A DNA stretch of 64,000 nt from Riptortus pedestris (Eukaryota; Arthropoda; Insecta; Hemiptera; Alydidae), in assembly GCA_019009955.1 (NCBI GenBank), contig CM032229.1, positions 7,856,001 through 7,920,000 on the forward strand, in the 5' to 3' direction. Positions within the stretch are counted from its first letter, which is position 1. Every line of letters begins with the position of its first letter. The translations under genes and the position numbers were made by a program. Shown here in pieces: positions 11,420 to 21,067 of the stretch. The notes beneath the pieces were generated by a model. It was not told where the DNA came from. It worked only from the letters and a program-made list of their open reading frames with translations, and ran no database searches.

Positions 11420-12200
11420 AATGGGTAAGTTCTGTTCATTTAGATTATATAAGAAATTCTGTTTAATTTTTCATCTTTGGAATTGATTTAAAAAAAAAAA
11501 AAAATACACAACGTAAAATTACAGTTTTGGGAAATAGTACATTTGTTCACAATTATTTTGATACCTAGTTTACCTGCTTCTTACGGTGATATTGTGGTTT
11601 CAGATTTCACAACCAATGCACAACTGTACGGCATCTGGCGCAGGAACTAACCATCGGATAGAATGATTTATTTGATAGGATTGTGCAAAAATACAATTTC
11701 TTCTGATGGAGTTAAGGAGAATACCATAAAATTTGAACGATTGTTTTGCCTGGATATTCAAAAAAAGTGGAACCCCTGTTACAGCTTTTCAGGAACATTT
11801 GAAACAAAATACGATGTTGTTCAATATCAACATAGAACTTCCCGATAACGTTTTTGAAATATGTAAAAGAGATAATAATCAACCAGGTCGATTTTGAAAG
11901 TAGTTCTATAGATAAAGCCATTAATATACCGAAATTCCCTGAATTAATTGGAGAATCTAATGATTTATATTTGAGGCATTATTCGTGGTATAGTCAAAGT
12001 TTGCTTTTACATGGAACTGATTTTATTTCTCATTTCTTTACACTAATTGTCAGAAGAAAGAGTGGAAGATCGAAACAAAGTCATAATGTATTTCAGAGAA
12101 CACAAGGAAAACTTTGATACAAATATGGATTTAATGAAAATGCTCCTCCTTCCGTCAGATCCATATTTGTCAACTTTAAGAAAGGTCACAGAAATTTAAG
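11420..12200 (+). pseudogene. Frameshifted, formerly spliced gene relic, unidentified
   Basis: A splice-like donor (ATGGgtaagt, about 11422) and acceptor (gtggtttcag, 11603) precede several protein-like frames that interrupt each other: NDCFAWIFKKSGTPVTAFQE (near 11735), DFESSSIDKAINIPKFPELI (11890) and VEDRNKVIMYFREHKENFD (12065), the last ending at a TAA near 12198. A possible AATAAA lies near 12415. Codon use is mixed rather than AT-noise. It looks like a dead gene or transposase with at least two frameshifts; I do not recognise the family. Confidence 0.3.
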
Positions 12201-12477
12201 AAAACGTTTTATCATAATTAATTTTAATTAAAAATGAGTGTTTGTTTACAATCTAGTCCTTCTAAGAAAGAACAATTTTTTTTATTTGTAATTTTCCGTA
12301 TATATTTTTTCGTAGAAGTTCGTTAATATCATATCTAAGTTTATTTTCTGAAGTTAAAACTTTTAAGTTAAAGATTTTTCCGTGTTTGTGTTGTTTAAAA
12401 ACCTAAAAAAAATTGAATAAACCTTGTCATGACTAAGATTTTTGAATTCTTACGCCATATACTCGTGAAACTGTGTA

Positions 12478-12665
12478 GCGGTTGGAACGTTTGTTACTAA
12501 ACTCGATATATAAGTTAACGTCTGAAATCGGACCAGTAGAGGGGGAGTGTACAGAACCAATCAAATTTAATGTTCTATAAATGATGTTATTTACAGTTTT
12601 TCTTTAACTTCAATAATAACTGAGATATTGGCATTTTATATGTTTCAGCCTTCAGCTACTTTGAG
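12478..12665 (-). repeat. F1 interior fragment
   Basis: It contains 'gttaacgtctgaaatcggaccagtagaggggg', 'gtacagaaccaatcaaatttaatgttctataaatgatg' and 'aactgagatattggcattt', matching the F1 interior in minus orientation. Neither terminus is present. Confidence 0.5.
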
Positions 12666-12805
12666 CATCGTACTTCGAGTTTGGTAAGGGATCGAACCTG
12701 CAGATATTTTTACTTTCAGCTTACTGACGGTTGAGGAAGGTCTACCCACGTCTCAACCCACAAACCGTCCTCATTTGTATATCTATCTATATCTATATAT
12801 ATATA

Positions 12806-13774
12806 TAAAATTGTAACCTCTGTCTGTACATTGATTTTTTTCGCGAAATTTCACGATAACTTTTCGTTTCACATGTCATAGACACCATAACTGCATTTTG
12901 TTTCTTTGGTGTCTGTTTGTTTGTTTGTTACCTTTTCACGCATAAACGGCTGAACCGAATTTTATGAAACTTGGTATGTATATTACTACTAGCCCAACTT
13001 TGACTTTAGGCTATATTAATATTCTCTAAGACGAACAGGAGTGGGGGTTATAGGGAGGCCTGAAATTAAAAATAGCGATATTTCGTTTCCTATTGCTTTT
13101 TCAGCAAATATGCACATAACAAAAGTTATTTATTTTATTATTTAGAGTAACTTTTGTTATATGCACTTTTGCCGTATACGGAAGTATAAATGAGTTATAC
13201 GCTAATAACTATAGCGGGAGTCCACAATTTTATTTGGCACAAAAGACTCAACCGAACTAAACCAAACTCGCTATGTGAATTAATACTAACGATTTCCTTA
13301 TAATAAGCCATACTAACATTTCTAGGGACGGGCAGGAGTGGGGGTTATAAGGGAGGCCTGAAATTAATAATAATGATTTCCTATTGGGGTTTCGGCAAAT
13401 ATGCACATAACAAAAGTTGTTTATTTTGTTATTTAGAGAAGTTTGCTCAACACTTCTTTTCAATATGAACTACCAGGTACCTCACCTGAAAAAATTAATT
13501 CAAATGTATGTCAATATTTTCTCCTTAATAATTCAAATCTATGCATAATGCACAGGAGACGGGAAATATGACAATATGGAGGACAGTGAAGTCTTACATG
13601 AAATATTAATTTTATTATTAACAAATGCATAGCAACGACAGGTATTATAAACTCTAAACACTGGGACGGGGAAATGTCAAAATATTGTGCAAAGTAAAGC
13701 CTTGCCAAAAAAAAAAATACCATCACCATTCAGCCTCAAATGAATTCCCGGGCGAAGCCGGGTATCTGAGCTAG
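12806..13774 (+). mobile_element. F2 Helitron-like element
   Basis: The left end abuts (TA)n and reads AATTGTAACCTCTGTCTGTA, followed by a GTTTGTTTG microsatellite and 'cacgcataaacggctgaacc'. The right end reads CCCGGGCGAAGCCGGG, eight bases, then CTAG followed by T and (TA). A short GC hairpin 8-12 nt before a terminal CTAG|T is the canonical Helitron 3' end. The interior has about two of the ~300-bp units ('aacaaaagttgtttattttgttattta'). No Rep/helicase coding is present, so the copy is non-autonomous. Confidence 0.65.
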
Positions 13775-14344
13775 TTATATATATATCAAGATTAAAATGC
13801 TTGGCTTTGCACAATCATGTGTTGTATGAAGACTTCAAAAAATAAATTTCTAGGCCTGCCTTCTGCACCATTGCAATAATCATAGCCTTAAAAACGTTTG
13901 TGGTGGAATTGTTGTGTCTCAAAATGAGCTATCCCCTCCTTTTCTTCGAGGCTAGGATGAAACTTTTTCTTTCATCCATTAGAGCACACATGTTGCATTT
14001 CAGTAGAGTACAATTTGGTTCTTGTTTGTGAATAATACAAATATCTTTGAAGACATCGTTTGTTATTTACAAGATAGGAATAGACGAGGTTTGATGACTG
14101 TTTAACGACGTATTTTGACGAGCACGACCTCAATAACTCACTTCTTTGAAGGTCCTAAATCCCTTTAGGGGAAACCCCCCCCCCATCTGCTGCATTGGGG
14201 TGCAGTGCCAAATATTAAGATTGATGCACCTCCCTGCTGCATTCTGGTGACATTGCAAACCTAAGATTGTATTCAATTAGCAATACAAGGTGCTAAATCA
14301 AAGCCCAGTAACCTTACAGCTATATAAACTTTATTCTGCATTAC
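13775..14344. other. Intergenic DNA with a degraded F1 3' end
   Basis: Around 14115-14180 'gacgagcacgacctcaataactcacttc' and 'ccctttaggggaa' resemble a decayed plus-orientation F1 3' end. The remainder has no recognised feature apart from a C-run at 14177-14185. Confidence 0.4.
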
Positions 14345-14691
14345 TTAGACAAGTACCCTCTCCGCCGTCATTTCTCTTAAAAGTAATCTACTGGAAATAT
14401 TATTTAGTTTAAGATGGCGTAGTAATTCGTTCTGCATAGAATGATAATAGAACTGTAAGGTAGAAACGGTGTCGGTATAAATGACAGTAGGCAGTCCAAG
14501 TCCATTACAAAACCAGATAAGAATTTATTTGTTGGTGGAGTTGGTCATGATGGCTTGCTCAGGGATAGGCTGCTGAAAGACCCTCAACATAAAACTGGAA
14601 TTAAACATGGCTGCCGACGATAAAGAAAGTAATAAACTTGGATCTTGAAGCTTTACGATGAACATCTTCTTCAATTCTAATACAATGGGTG
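14345..14691 (-). pseudogene. Long minus-strand frame with one stop, unidentified
   Basis: About 115 codons with a single internal TAA. Recognisable stretches include MFNSSFMLRVFQQPIPEQAI, ILIWFCNGLGLPTVIYTD and LLLREMTAERVLV before a terminal TAA at 14345. 'GLPTVIYTD' is loosely reminiscent of a retroelement integrase core (GLP-x-I-x-SD), but no HHCC or other motif supports that. Best described as a decayed coding fragment of unknown origin. Confidence 0.3.
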
Positions 14692-15082
14692 TTTAAAATA
14701 AAAACGGCTCCTTGGAAATAATTATCTCTTAATAAAAACCAGATATTCAACTAAAGACTCTGCTTGTTCGCCCATTCACTATTTCGTAAAATCATAACTT
14801 ACTTCATTATTTTGATGAAATGCCTGTTTCCATGATTGCAAGCACTGCCGCAGTACTTAACCTAGACTGGTAAACTATGAGAGGCTAAATATTCAGTAAA
14901 GGCGTCCTAAGAACTTAGAACAAGAAGTGACAATGTCTTACTTAGGTTTCGAATATGACAACACGCTCACACAGAATGAGGAAGCATAATTTCCTCATTC
15001 CAAAACTTAATGAAGCCCTTTCTATGAGTCAGAAAGTTTTTATGTGTTTTTTATAATATAGGCACATACATAAAGTTGTGTT

Positions 15083-16359
15083 CTAGTTAGTTTTGAAGAT
15101 CAAATCGGGTAGGCGACTTCCCCTATTCTCTATACCAGGTATGGGCAACCTTTGACTTTAGTGTAGCAAATAAGTTCGCGGGCCCCTTTTAGAAGTAGTG
15201 CATTTTAAAGTAGTATTCATAATTATTACCGATAGATATCAGACATGAAATTATACGAAAATGTAATTAAGATAAAGTTTATTAAAATAACAAAATGAAA
15301 TGAAAAAAATAGGTTCAATATTATAATTAAATCGTAAAAGTTAGAACTATTACAAACAACGAAAGTGGAATAGCGACACCGAAATCGATGAGACACTTGA
15401 GCTTGAATTTGGGAAACTAATCCATCGATGTTTGGATTAATTCCACTGATACAAAGACGAAAAGAATTTTTCAAATTATCGTCATTCAGCCTTGTACCAT
15501 GATTTTATTTATTAACTTTTATCATTGAAAAGAACTGTTTGCCTTATCATTTATAAGTACTGCCAAATCGCACGAATATCTCATCATCTTCCTCATTTGG
15601 GGTAAGTAGTGTAATATTTTTGTTTAATTGGGTTTTCAAAATGTCTCGCTGGCCGGATCAAATCTTACCGCGGGCCGGCGGTTGCCCACATATCCTCTAT
15701 ACGCTGAGTAAACCGATTTCTGGCGTTTGTCACAACTCGTGCAAGTATAGAAGGCGTTATGTTGGCAATTTCTTACTGGATGTTGGTCTTCAAATGTTGT
15801 ACTGTCCTTGGACAGTTAAACATTCAGGACGGTCGGGATGTCAAAACCAATATAGAAAAAAAACCGCAAGGGGTCAAACCGGGAAAGCGTGCCGGCCACT
15901 CCAAATCGCCTCTACTTGAGGTGAGGCGCTGTGCAAAGTGTTGTCTCCAAACCGCCATCCATGCGCTTGAAGTGTGTGCCGTTGCACCATTGTTGGAGTC
16001 AAGTGTCCCCTTAGTCCAACTCATCTAGACGTGGGGAAAACATCCTGCAACATGTTTGCATACCGGTCTAAATTGACTCTCACGGTGACTTCATTTATTG
16101 AGTGTTCTCCAGCGATCTAATGGGCCTAGGAACTTCAGTTCTTCGTCTTACCGAGCTTGCAGACCCATGTAACAATGGATTTCCGGTCTGGGACTTGGGC
16201 CAACGGGGCTACAGTAAAGCTATCCCGAAAGTCGTGATGGGTTAAGATCACTGAACTACCGTTCCAAAAGTAGTTCTCAACGGCAAACGCACGCTCCTCA
16301 ATGTGCTTGGTGGAGTCTCAACTGTGTTGGGACAAAACATGGGACTGAATGGCCTGCAT
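15083..16359 (-). pseudogene. Mariner-like (Tc1/mariner/IS630) transposase fossil interrupted by a hAT element
   Basis: Read on the minus strand, the N-terminal helix-turn-helix part is visible (EERAFAVENYFWNGSSVI, then LAQVPDRKSIVTWV, about 16150-16310), followed by TGVPRPI-like linker remnants. A central segment is missing, and the DDE half resumes with NNGATAHTSSAWMAVWRQHF and GDLEWPARFPGLTPC (about 15850-16000). The C-terminal part (EIANITPSILARVVTNARNR) is split by the hAT at 15136-15694, and the frame ends LPDLIFKTN-stop at 15083. Frameshifts and stops show it is dead. This domain order (DUF4817-like HTH plus DDE_3-type core) is a common invertebrate mariner-related transposase. The central deletion removes at least the first catalytic aspartate region. 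Confidence 0.75.
15136..15694 (-). mobile_element. hAT element inserted in the mariner fossil
   Basis: The ends CAGGTATGGGCAACC and GGTTGCCCACATATC are imperfect inverted repeats of the CAG-x-GGTGGGCAACC hAT class, flanked by identical 8-bp copies of CTCTATAC (15128-15135 and 15695-15702). Inside, the minus strand near 15370-15500 reads LNDDNLKNSFRLCISGINPN followed by IDGLVSQIQAQVSH. This matches the C-terminal end of hAT transposases of the ZBED/GTF2IRD2 type. At 559 bp it is an internally deleted copy. Confidence 0.75.
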
Positions 16360-16498
16360 TTTAAAAAAGGAAGTTATCCTGCCGCGGCCTGTACTTCATG
16401 AACCAGCATGACAAACCGATTTGTTGATTTATAATGTACCCCTAACTGTTAAACATATACTGACTGACTGCGACAATGGCATTACTAACAGATATCAC

Positions 16499-17428
16499 TA
16501 GGGCTAGGATTTTCATGTAATTAAGAACGCCAAATATGTAAATATATATGTATTGAATTTGATACAAATATGTAAATAATTATGTAAAATTAGTGAAATA
16601 TGTAAACAGTGAATAACCTTCTAAAACAGTTTGTACTCTCATTTTTTTATTACAATACAAAAACGGTTTTATTTTAAACATAAAAATACAAAAACAAAAA
16701 CTTTTTAATCACTGTAAGGAAAACAGTTTGAGACTAAATGCATTTTCAAATTTTCAAACGTAAAACTACGTCGATTGGGCCTTAGTATCGACTTGAATCT
16801 GCTGAATGAGCGTTCGACGTCAACTGATGTAACTGGAGCGTTTCGGAAAGCGGCTATTTCAGAATAGCCCCTGAATGTTTCGTTTGGAAACTCACGAAGA
16901 TATTTTAAAACTCGTTTTTGTTTTTCCTTGCGACTTTCCCCATTTCGACAAAAATGAAAATTGAATTAATCACAAAATATAATTTTCAAATCGTGTTTGA
17001 CAAGAGTGGCACGCACTTTACCACTCACAAATAAACACTAATTATGAAATAGGTTTGGTTTTGTTTATTCAGAGCCAAAACCAAGGGAGATGGAATCTCA
17101 GAATTGTTTTGTAGGGTTTGGTTCTAAGAAGCAATCAACAGTGGCAATAGAAGGGCCAATTCTTGTGAACAAATTTTCTTCATGCACTCGTTATTCAGTT
17201 TTGTTGTAAAGAAATAGAAAAAATTAAAAATTAACAAATATGAAGTAAAATATGTAAAAATTCCCAAAGTATGTAAGAAATATGTAAATTTAGTCAAAAA
17301 TGTAATAATATGTAAAATTAAATTGGCTTAATTTGATCCCAATTGCTTTAAAACATATACTATGAGTTGATATAAGGTGATATCGAAGTCAGTAGCAAAT
17401 ATGCATTTACATAGGAATCCTAGCCCTA
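16499..17428 (-). mobile_element. hAT element with 8-bp target duplication
   Basis: Terminal inverted repeats TAGGGCTAGGATTTTCATGT and (right end, reversed) TAGGGCTAGGATTCCTATGT, flanked by identical GATATCAC at 16491-16498 and 17429-17436. Length 930 bp. It contains the C-terminal dimerisation region of a hAT transposase (separate entry). The rest of the transposase is deleted or decayed, so the copy is non-autonomous. Confidence 0.85.
16705..16967 (-). pseudogene. hAT transposase C-terminal dimerisation region
   Basis: An 87-codon minus-strand frame ends at a TAA (16705-16707). It includes RVLKYLREFPNETFRGYSEI, then APVTSVDVERSFSRFKSILR and RSFTFENLKMHL. The S-x-x-VERSFS-x-(Y/F)K-x-I-L...NRRSFT-x-ENL signature is diagnostic of the hAT dimerisation domain. 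The frame is intact but lacks the RNase-H-like catalytic core, so it cannot be a full transposase. Confidence 0.8.
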
Positions 17429-17552
17429 GATATCACATTATTTTCATCAACTACTGACAAAGGGGAGTCCACACATTGAAACTATTCTCAAACATTTGAC
17501 TATACACTTCTATACCAAAATCTACACAAGTGATATTATATTTTTAATTTAA

Positions 17553-17593
17553 TATTGAGGTTGTACTCATGACTCGATTTCCGAAATGTTTTC

Positions 17594-17641
<48 letters not shown>
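17553..17641 (-). repeat. F1 3' end and (TA)n, left part of a split copy
   Basis: ATATTGAGGTTGTACTCATG leads into a (TA)n tract (17597-17640). The hairpin is missing. The rest of the copy continues at 17869-18070 and 18890-19412, after a SINE and a further insertion. Confidence 0.55.
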
Positions 17642-17642
<1 letters not shown>

Positions 17643-17654
17643 CTGTTTATAGGT

Positions 17655-17815
17655 GTGTTTGAACGTGCCGTGTGCCTCCCCTACATGAGGTGGTAAGGGT
17701 GTAACTTCCCCCAGGACCAGCCGTACTGGGAAGTACATAGGAGCAAGTACTCCAACTCACAACCTTTGACTTTAAAAGTCCAGCGCTTTAACCACGATGT
17801 GACCCCAACCCCCTA
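17655..17815 (-). repeat. tRNA-derived SINE (family S-B) inside F1 (TA)n
   Basis: On the minus strand the head reads GGGGTCACATCGTGGTTAAA, GCGCTGGACT, then GTTGTGAGTTGGAGTAC. This is A-box-like (TGGTTAAAGCGC) and degenerate B-box-like spacing of a tRNA promoter, followed by a unique body and no long ORF. It sits inside the TA tract of an F1 copy (TA at 17597-17640 and again at 17833-17869). Confidence 0.6.
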
Positions 17816-17818
17816 AAT

Positions 17819-17868
<50 letters not shown>

Positions 17869-17873
<5 letters not shown>

Positions 17874-18070
17874 TATACTCTGTTGGTGCTCTAGTGGACA
17901 TCATTTTTGTAAAATCGTAATCAAACTGTATATTTAAACGTTTTGTGTAAAAATAAAGATCAAGTTCGTTATCGGCTGAAATGGGACTAAATATCTTCGT
18001 TATTATACGTTGGATCGAAAAAGTGTATGGAACAAATCGTATTGTACATTAGATGTCCTATAGTCTAAAC
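17869..18070 (-). repeat. F1 interior, continuation
   Basis: 'ctctgttggtgctctagtgg', 'atcaagttcgttatcggctgaaatggg' and 'cgttggatcgaaaaagtgtatgg' match the segment that follows the TA tract in other F1 copies. Confidence 0.55.
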
Positions 18071-18889
18071 AACTAGTTTGTAATTATAAAATGTGGCGCG
18101 CTCCAAGTTTGGTTGGAAGCACTTTCGGTACTTTGGCCGCTAGATGGCGCATCATTTGCCGGCCTTTGCAATTGCATGGAGGGGACATTGTAAAATCATA
18201 TGTTATATTATCGTACAGTAGATGTAGAAGGTGAATGCTATGTGTGTCCTCTATAAAATAATATCCTATATTGGTTAGCCGCATGATTTTGCTGCCAAAT
18301 TACTTCATTTCACCTGAAAGCTGATTGCCTTGTCAATACGAGAGTATCTAACAACACAGATGAAATGAAATTAAATGAAAGCTATGTATTTAATTCCATT
18401 AAATGTTAAAATAACATAAACAAATATTTTTCTTATCTATAATACTTTATCGATTATTATGTCGATAAATTTCATTACATATTATTGAAAAACATTTATA
18501 CTTGTATAATACACTCGTAATAAAATTAGCTCTAATTCCTTGAATACATTTTATAAAATCCATCAATTTAAATAGCTATATACAATCAATTACGTTAACA
18601 ATTTTAATACCATTCTAAATAAATAACATACATTTTTTAAATTAATTTGTGTACAAATTTATTAAAAGATGAAAACCGTTATAAAAAATGAGAAACTTCC
18701 CCACTTAAAAAGACAATGTACCTGATCATAAATTATTTTTTACAGATTTTTATTACAAATATTTAGTAGTTTTATTTATTAATTGAACATATTTGAAAGT
18801 GTTCATCTTGTGTATAAAAACCTCCTTCAGACCTGAAGTTCTTCGATGTATTTTTAAACAAAGAATATTTTTTAATAGATTTAATATAT
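18071..18889. other. Insertion within an F1 copy, no ORF
   Basis: About 820 bp of AT-rich sequence separates two parts of one F1 copy. It includes a CTCF-like motif at 18137-18150. I saw no terminal inverted repeats or coding frame, so the nature of the insertion is unknown. Confidence 0.4.
18137..18150 (+). promoter_or_regulatory. CTCF-like motif CCGCTAGATGGCGC
   Basis: CCGCTAGATGGCGC differs at one position from the CTCF consensus CCASYAGRKGGCRS. CTCF is conserved in arthropods. A single motif in 64 kb may be chance, and function is not shown. Confidence 0.25.
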
Positions 18890-19412
18890 TCTGACAGAAC
18901 GTAAAAGAGTTTTAGAGATATTTGCATTTTTCAGTTTTCAGCCTTCTGCAAAGCCCCACTTCTACTCATGTTATATAAACAATACTCTGTTATGTAATAA
19001 ACCACATCATTCGAAGATTAAATACCATATATTGTTATCAAGAGACCTTTATTATACGAGATACATGCTCGTTTTGGTGTTTTGGTGACCCCCCCCCCAC
19101 TAGTCTAAAATTTGATTGATTGAGATAAAAATTATTCTGATCCAGGAGTACTAGATATAGTAAATAGTTTTCAATGAAATTAATACGTTATATTTTGATA
19201 TATTTCAGAAGTTGTTTTTCTTTCCGGTGAGAAGTTTGCACACCTGTTTGTTTAGGTTTCAGACGCTTTCCGTCCTGAGGTTTCTTATTATCGTTTGTAT
19301 TTATTCACTTGATATTGACGATGCTATTGTGTTACCATTATATAGAATTATCTATTGTTAAACTTCACGAGGAAAATCTGCTTAGTTACCGCAGCCCCTG
19401 CGTGACGGACTT
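18890..19412 (-). repeat. F1 long variant, 5' half
   Basis: 'gagatatttgcatttttcagttttcagcc', 'taataaaccac', a C-run at 19087-19097, 'ttgataggag'-type interior and the 5' terminus GCAGCCCCTGCGTGACGGAC at 19412. It is closely similar to the 5' half of the copy at 40334-41321. Confidence 0.6.
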
Positions 19413-19638
19413 ATTAGCATGTTCCATATATTTAAAGAAAATTTGAATGTTTTCTGTTAAAAATATAGGTATAAGGAAATATTTAATATTATACGAGAAT
19501 ATATTATTATTAATTGAATTAATAATTATATAACAAATATCAATAATAATGCGGAAAAAAGTGAAAATTCGATAAGTAGAATTGGGGGGCGGGTTTACTC
19601 TCAGCTGAAAACTGCGAATAACTAGTTTAATACTTAAG

Positions 19639-19672
<34 letters not shown>
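19639..19672 (+). repeat. Poly(A) run, 34 nt
   Basis: Uninterrupted A tract. The equivalent place in copy B (about 25982-25990) holds only nine A's, so this is a length-variable homopolymer. Confidence 0.85.
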
Positions 19673-19674
<2 letters not shown>

Positions 19675-19894
19675 AATAGATGAACAATTATAGAGCATGA
19701 ATGTTATATTATCGGTAATTAACGAGGTTCAACTGATTCTAAACATGTTTTGATACGATTTACAATAACGGAAATATTTTGAATTTTCGGAACCTGCAGA
19801 GCCATCAAGACTCTAGCCGAGAGGTTAGGCTTCGTTCCACCAACAAACAACTGTCCACCAACTAGTCGCAACTACAATTTAATGTAAAAATTGA

Positions 19895-20045
19895 ATGTTA
19901 ACCTTGTGGGCTATTGCATTGGTCTTATTCTGGTTCGATCCCCGAGTGGACAATATGGTCTTACATTAGTGACGAACCCATTAAATAAAATCCTTAGCTA
20001 GAAACCGAACCCTCGCTACAAAACGTGCATAACCTGTCCCGATGA
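19895..20045 (+). repeat. tRNA-derived SINE (family S-A)
   Basis: B-box-like TGGTTCGATCCCCG, then the family body 'gtgacgaacccattaaataaaatccttag' and the tail 'ctagaaa..cctgtcc'. The same layout recurs at 26197-26345, 44390-44565, 45798-45993, 58970-59165 and 22690-22850. The left tRNA head is more decayed here than at 45798 or 58970. Confidence 0.55.
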
Positions 20046-20123
20046 GCCTTTGTAGTATAAAATGGAAACTAATAATAACATCAATTAAAAATTTGAAATT
20101 ATATATACATATATATATATATA

Positions 20124-21017
20124 CTAGCTCAGATACCCGGCTTCGCTCGGGAATTCATTTGAGGCTGAATGGTGATGGTATATTTTTGGCAAGGCTTTAC
20201 TTTGCACAATATATTGACATTTACCCGTTCCCGTGTTTAGGGTTAATACCCGTTGTTGGCATTTGTTAACAATAAAATTATTTTTTATGTAAGACCACTG
20301 TCCTGCATATTGTCATATTTCCCGTCTCCTGTGCATTATGCATAGATTTGAATTATTAAGGAGAAAATAATGACATACATTTGAATTAATGTTTTCAGGT
20401 GAGGTACCTGGTAGTTCATATTGAAAAGAAGTGTTCAGCAAATTTCTCTAAATAACAAAATAAACAACTTTTGTTATGTGCATATTTGCCGAAACCCCAA
20501 TAGGAAATAATTATTATTAATTTCAGACCTCCCTTTTAACCCCCTCTCCTGCCAGTCCCTAGAAATGTTAGTATGGCTTATTATAAGGAAGGCGTTAGTG
20601 CTAATACACATACTGAGTGTTTTATTTAGTTCGGTTGAGTCTTTTGTGCCAAATAAAATTGTTGTCTCCCGCTATAGTTTTTAGCGTATAACTCATTTAT
20701 ACTTCCGTATACGGCAAAAGTGCATATAACAAAAGTTACTCTAAATTAAAAAATAAACAACTTTTGTCATGTGCATATTTGCTGAAAAAGAATATTAATA
20801 TAGCCTAAAGTCTAAGTTGGGCTAGTAGTAATATACATACCAAGTTTCATAAAATTCGGTTCAGCCGTTTATGCGTGAAAAGGTAACAAACAAAAAAATA
20901 AACAAACAAACAAACAGACACGAAAGAAACAAAATGTAGTTATGGTGGTTATGACATGTGAAACGAAAAGTTATCGTGAAATTTAGCGAAAAAAATCAAT
21001 GTACAGACAGAGGTTAC

Positions 21018-21024
<7 letters not shown>
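20124..21024 (-). mobile_element. F2 Helitron-like element, first of a tandem pair
   Basis: The hairpin terminus lies at the left (CTAGCTCAGATACCCGGCTT, CGCTCGGG), directly after (TA)n. The right end is GTACAGACAGAGGTTACAAT before (TA)n. The interior contains 'caaaagttactctaaa', 'ctccctttt..cccc' and the AAAC-type microsatellite after 'gcgtgaaaaggtaac'. It is followed head-to-tail by a second copy at 21067. Confidence 0.65.

Positions 21025-21066
<42 letters not shown>

Positions 21067-21067
<1 letters not shown>

Larger units (their letters stand above)
19416..20100 (+). repeat. Repeat X, copy A, left part
   Basis: It matches 25756-26400 almost from base to base in order: 'gttccatat..agaaaatttgaatgtt', 'ttaatattata', 'caagactctagccga', 'gaatgttaacctt', 'ctgtcc'. 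It contains a 34-bp poly(A) run (19639-19672) and a tRNA-like SINE (19895-20045). The match resumes at about 21650, so an F2 cluster has split this copy. Confidence 0.7.

Noticed and set aside
14345..14691. Confident LTR-retrotransposon integrase call
   Set aside because: Only a loose GLP-x-I-x-TD resemblance; no zinc finger, no further acidic residues in register, no LTRs nearby.
19895..20045. True tRNA gene
   Set aside because: B box present but no closing acceptor stem, and the same body follows in other copies: a SINE.
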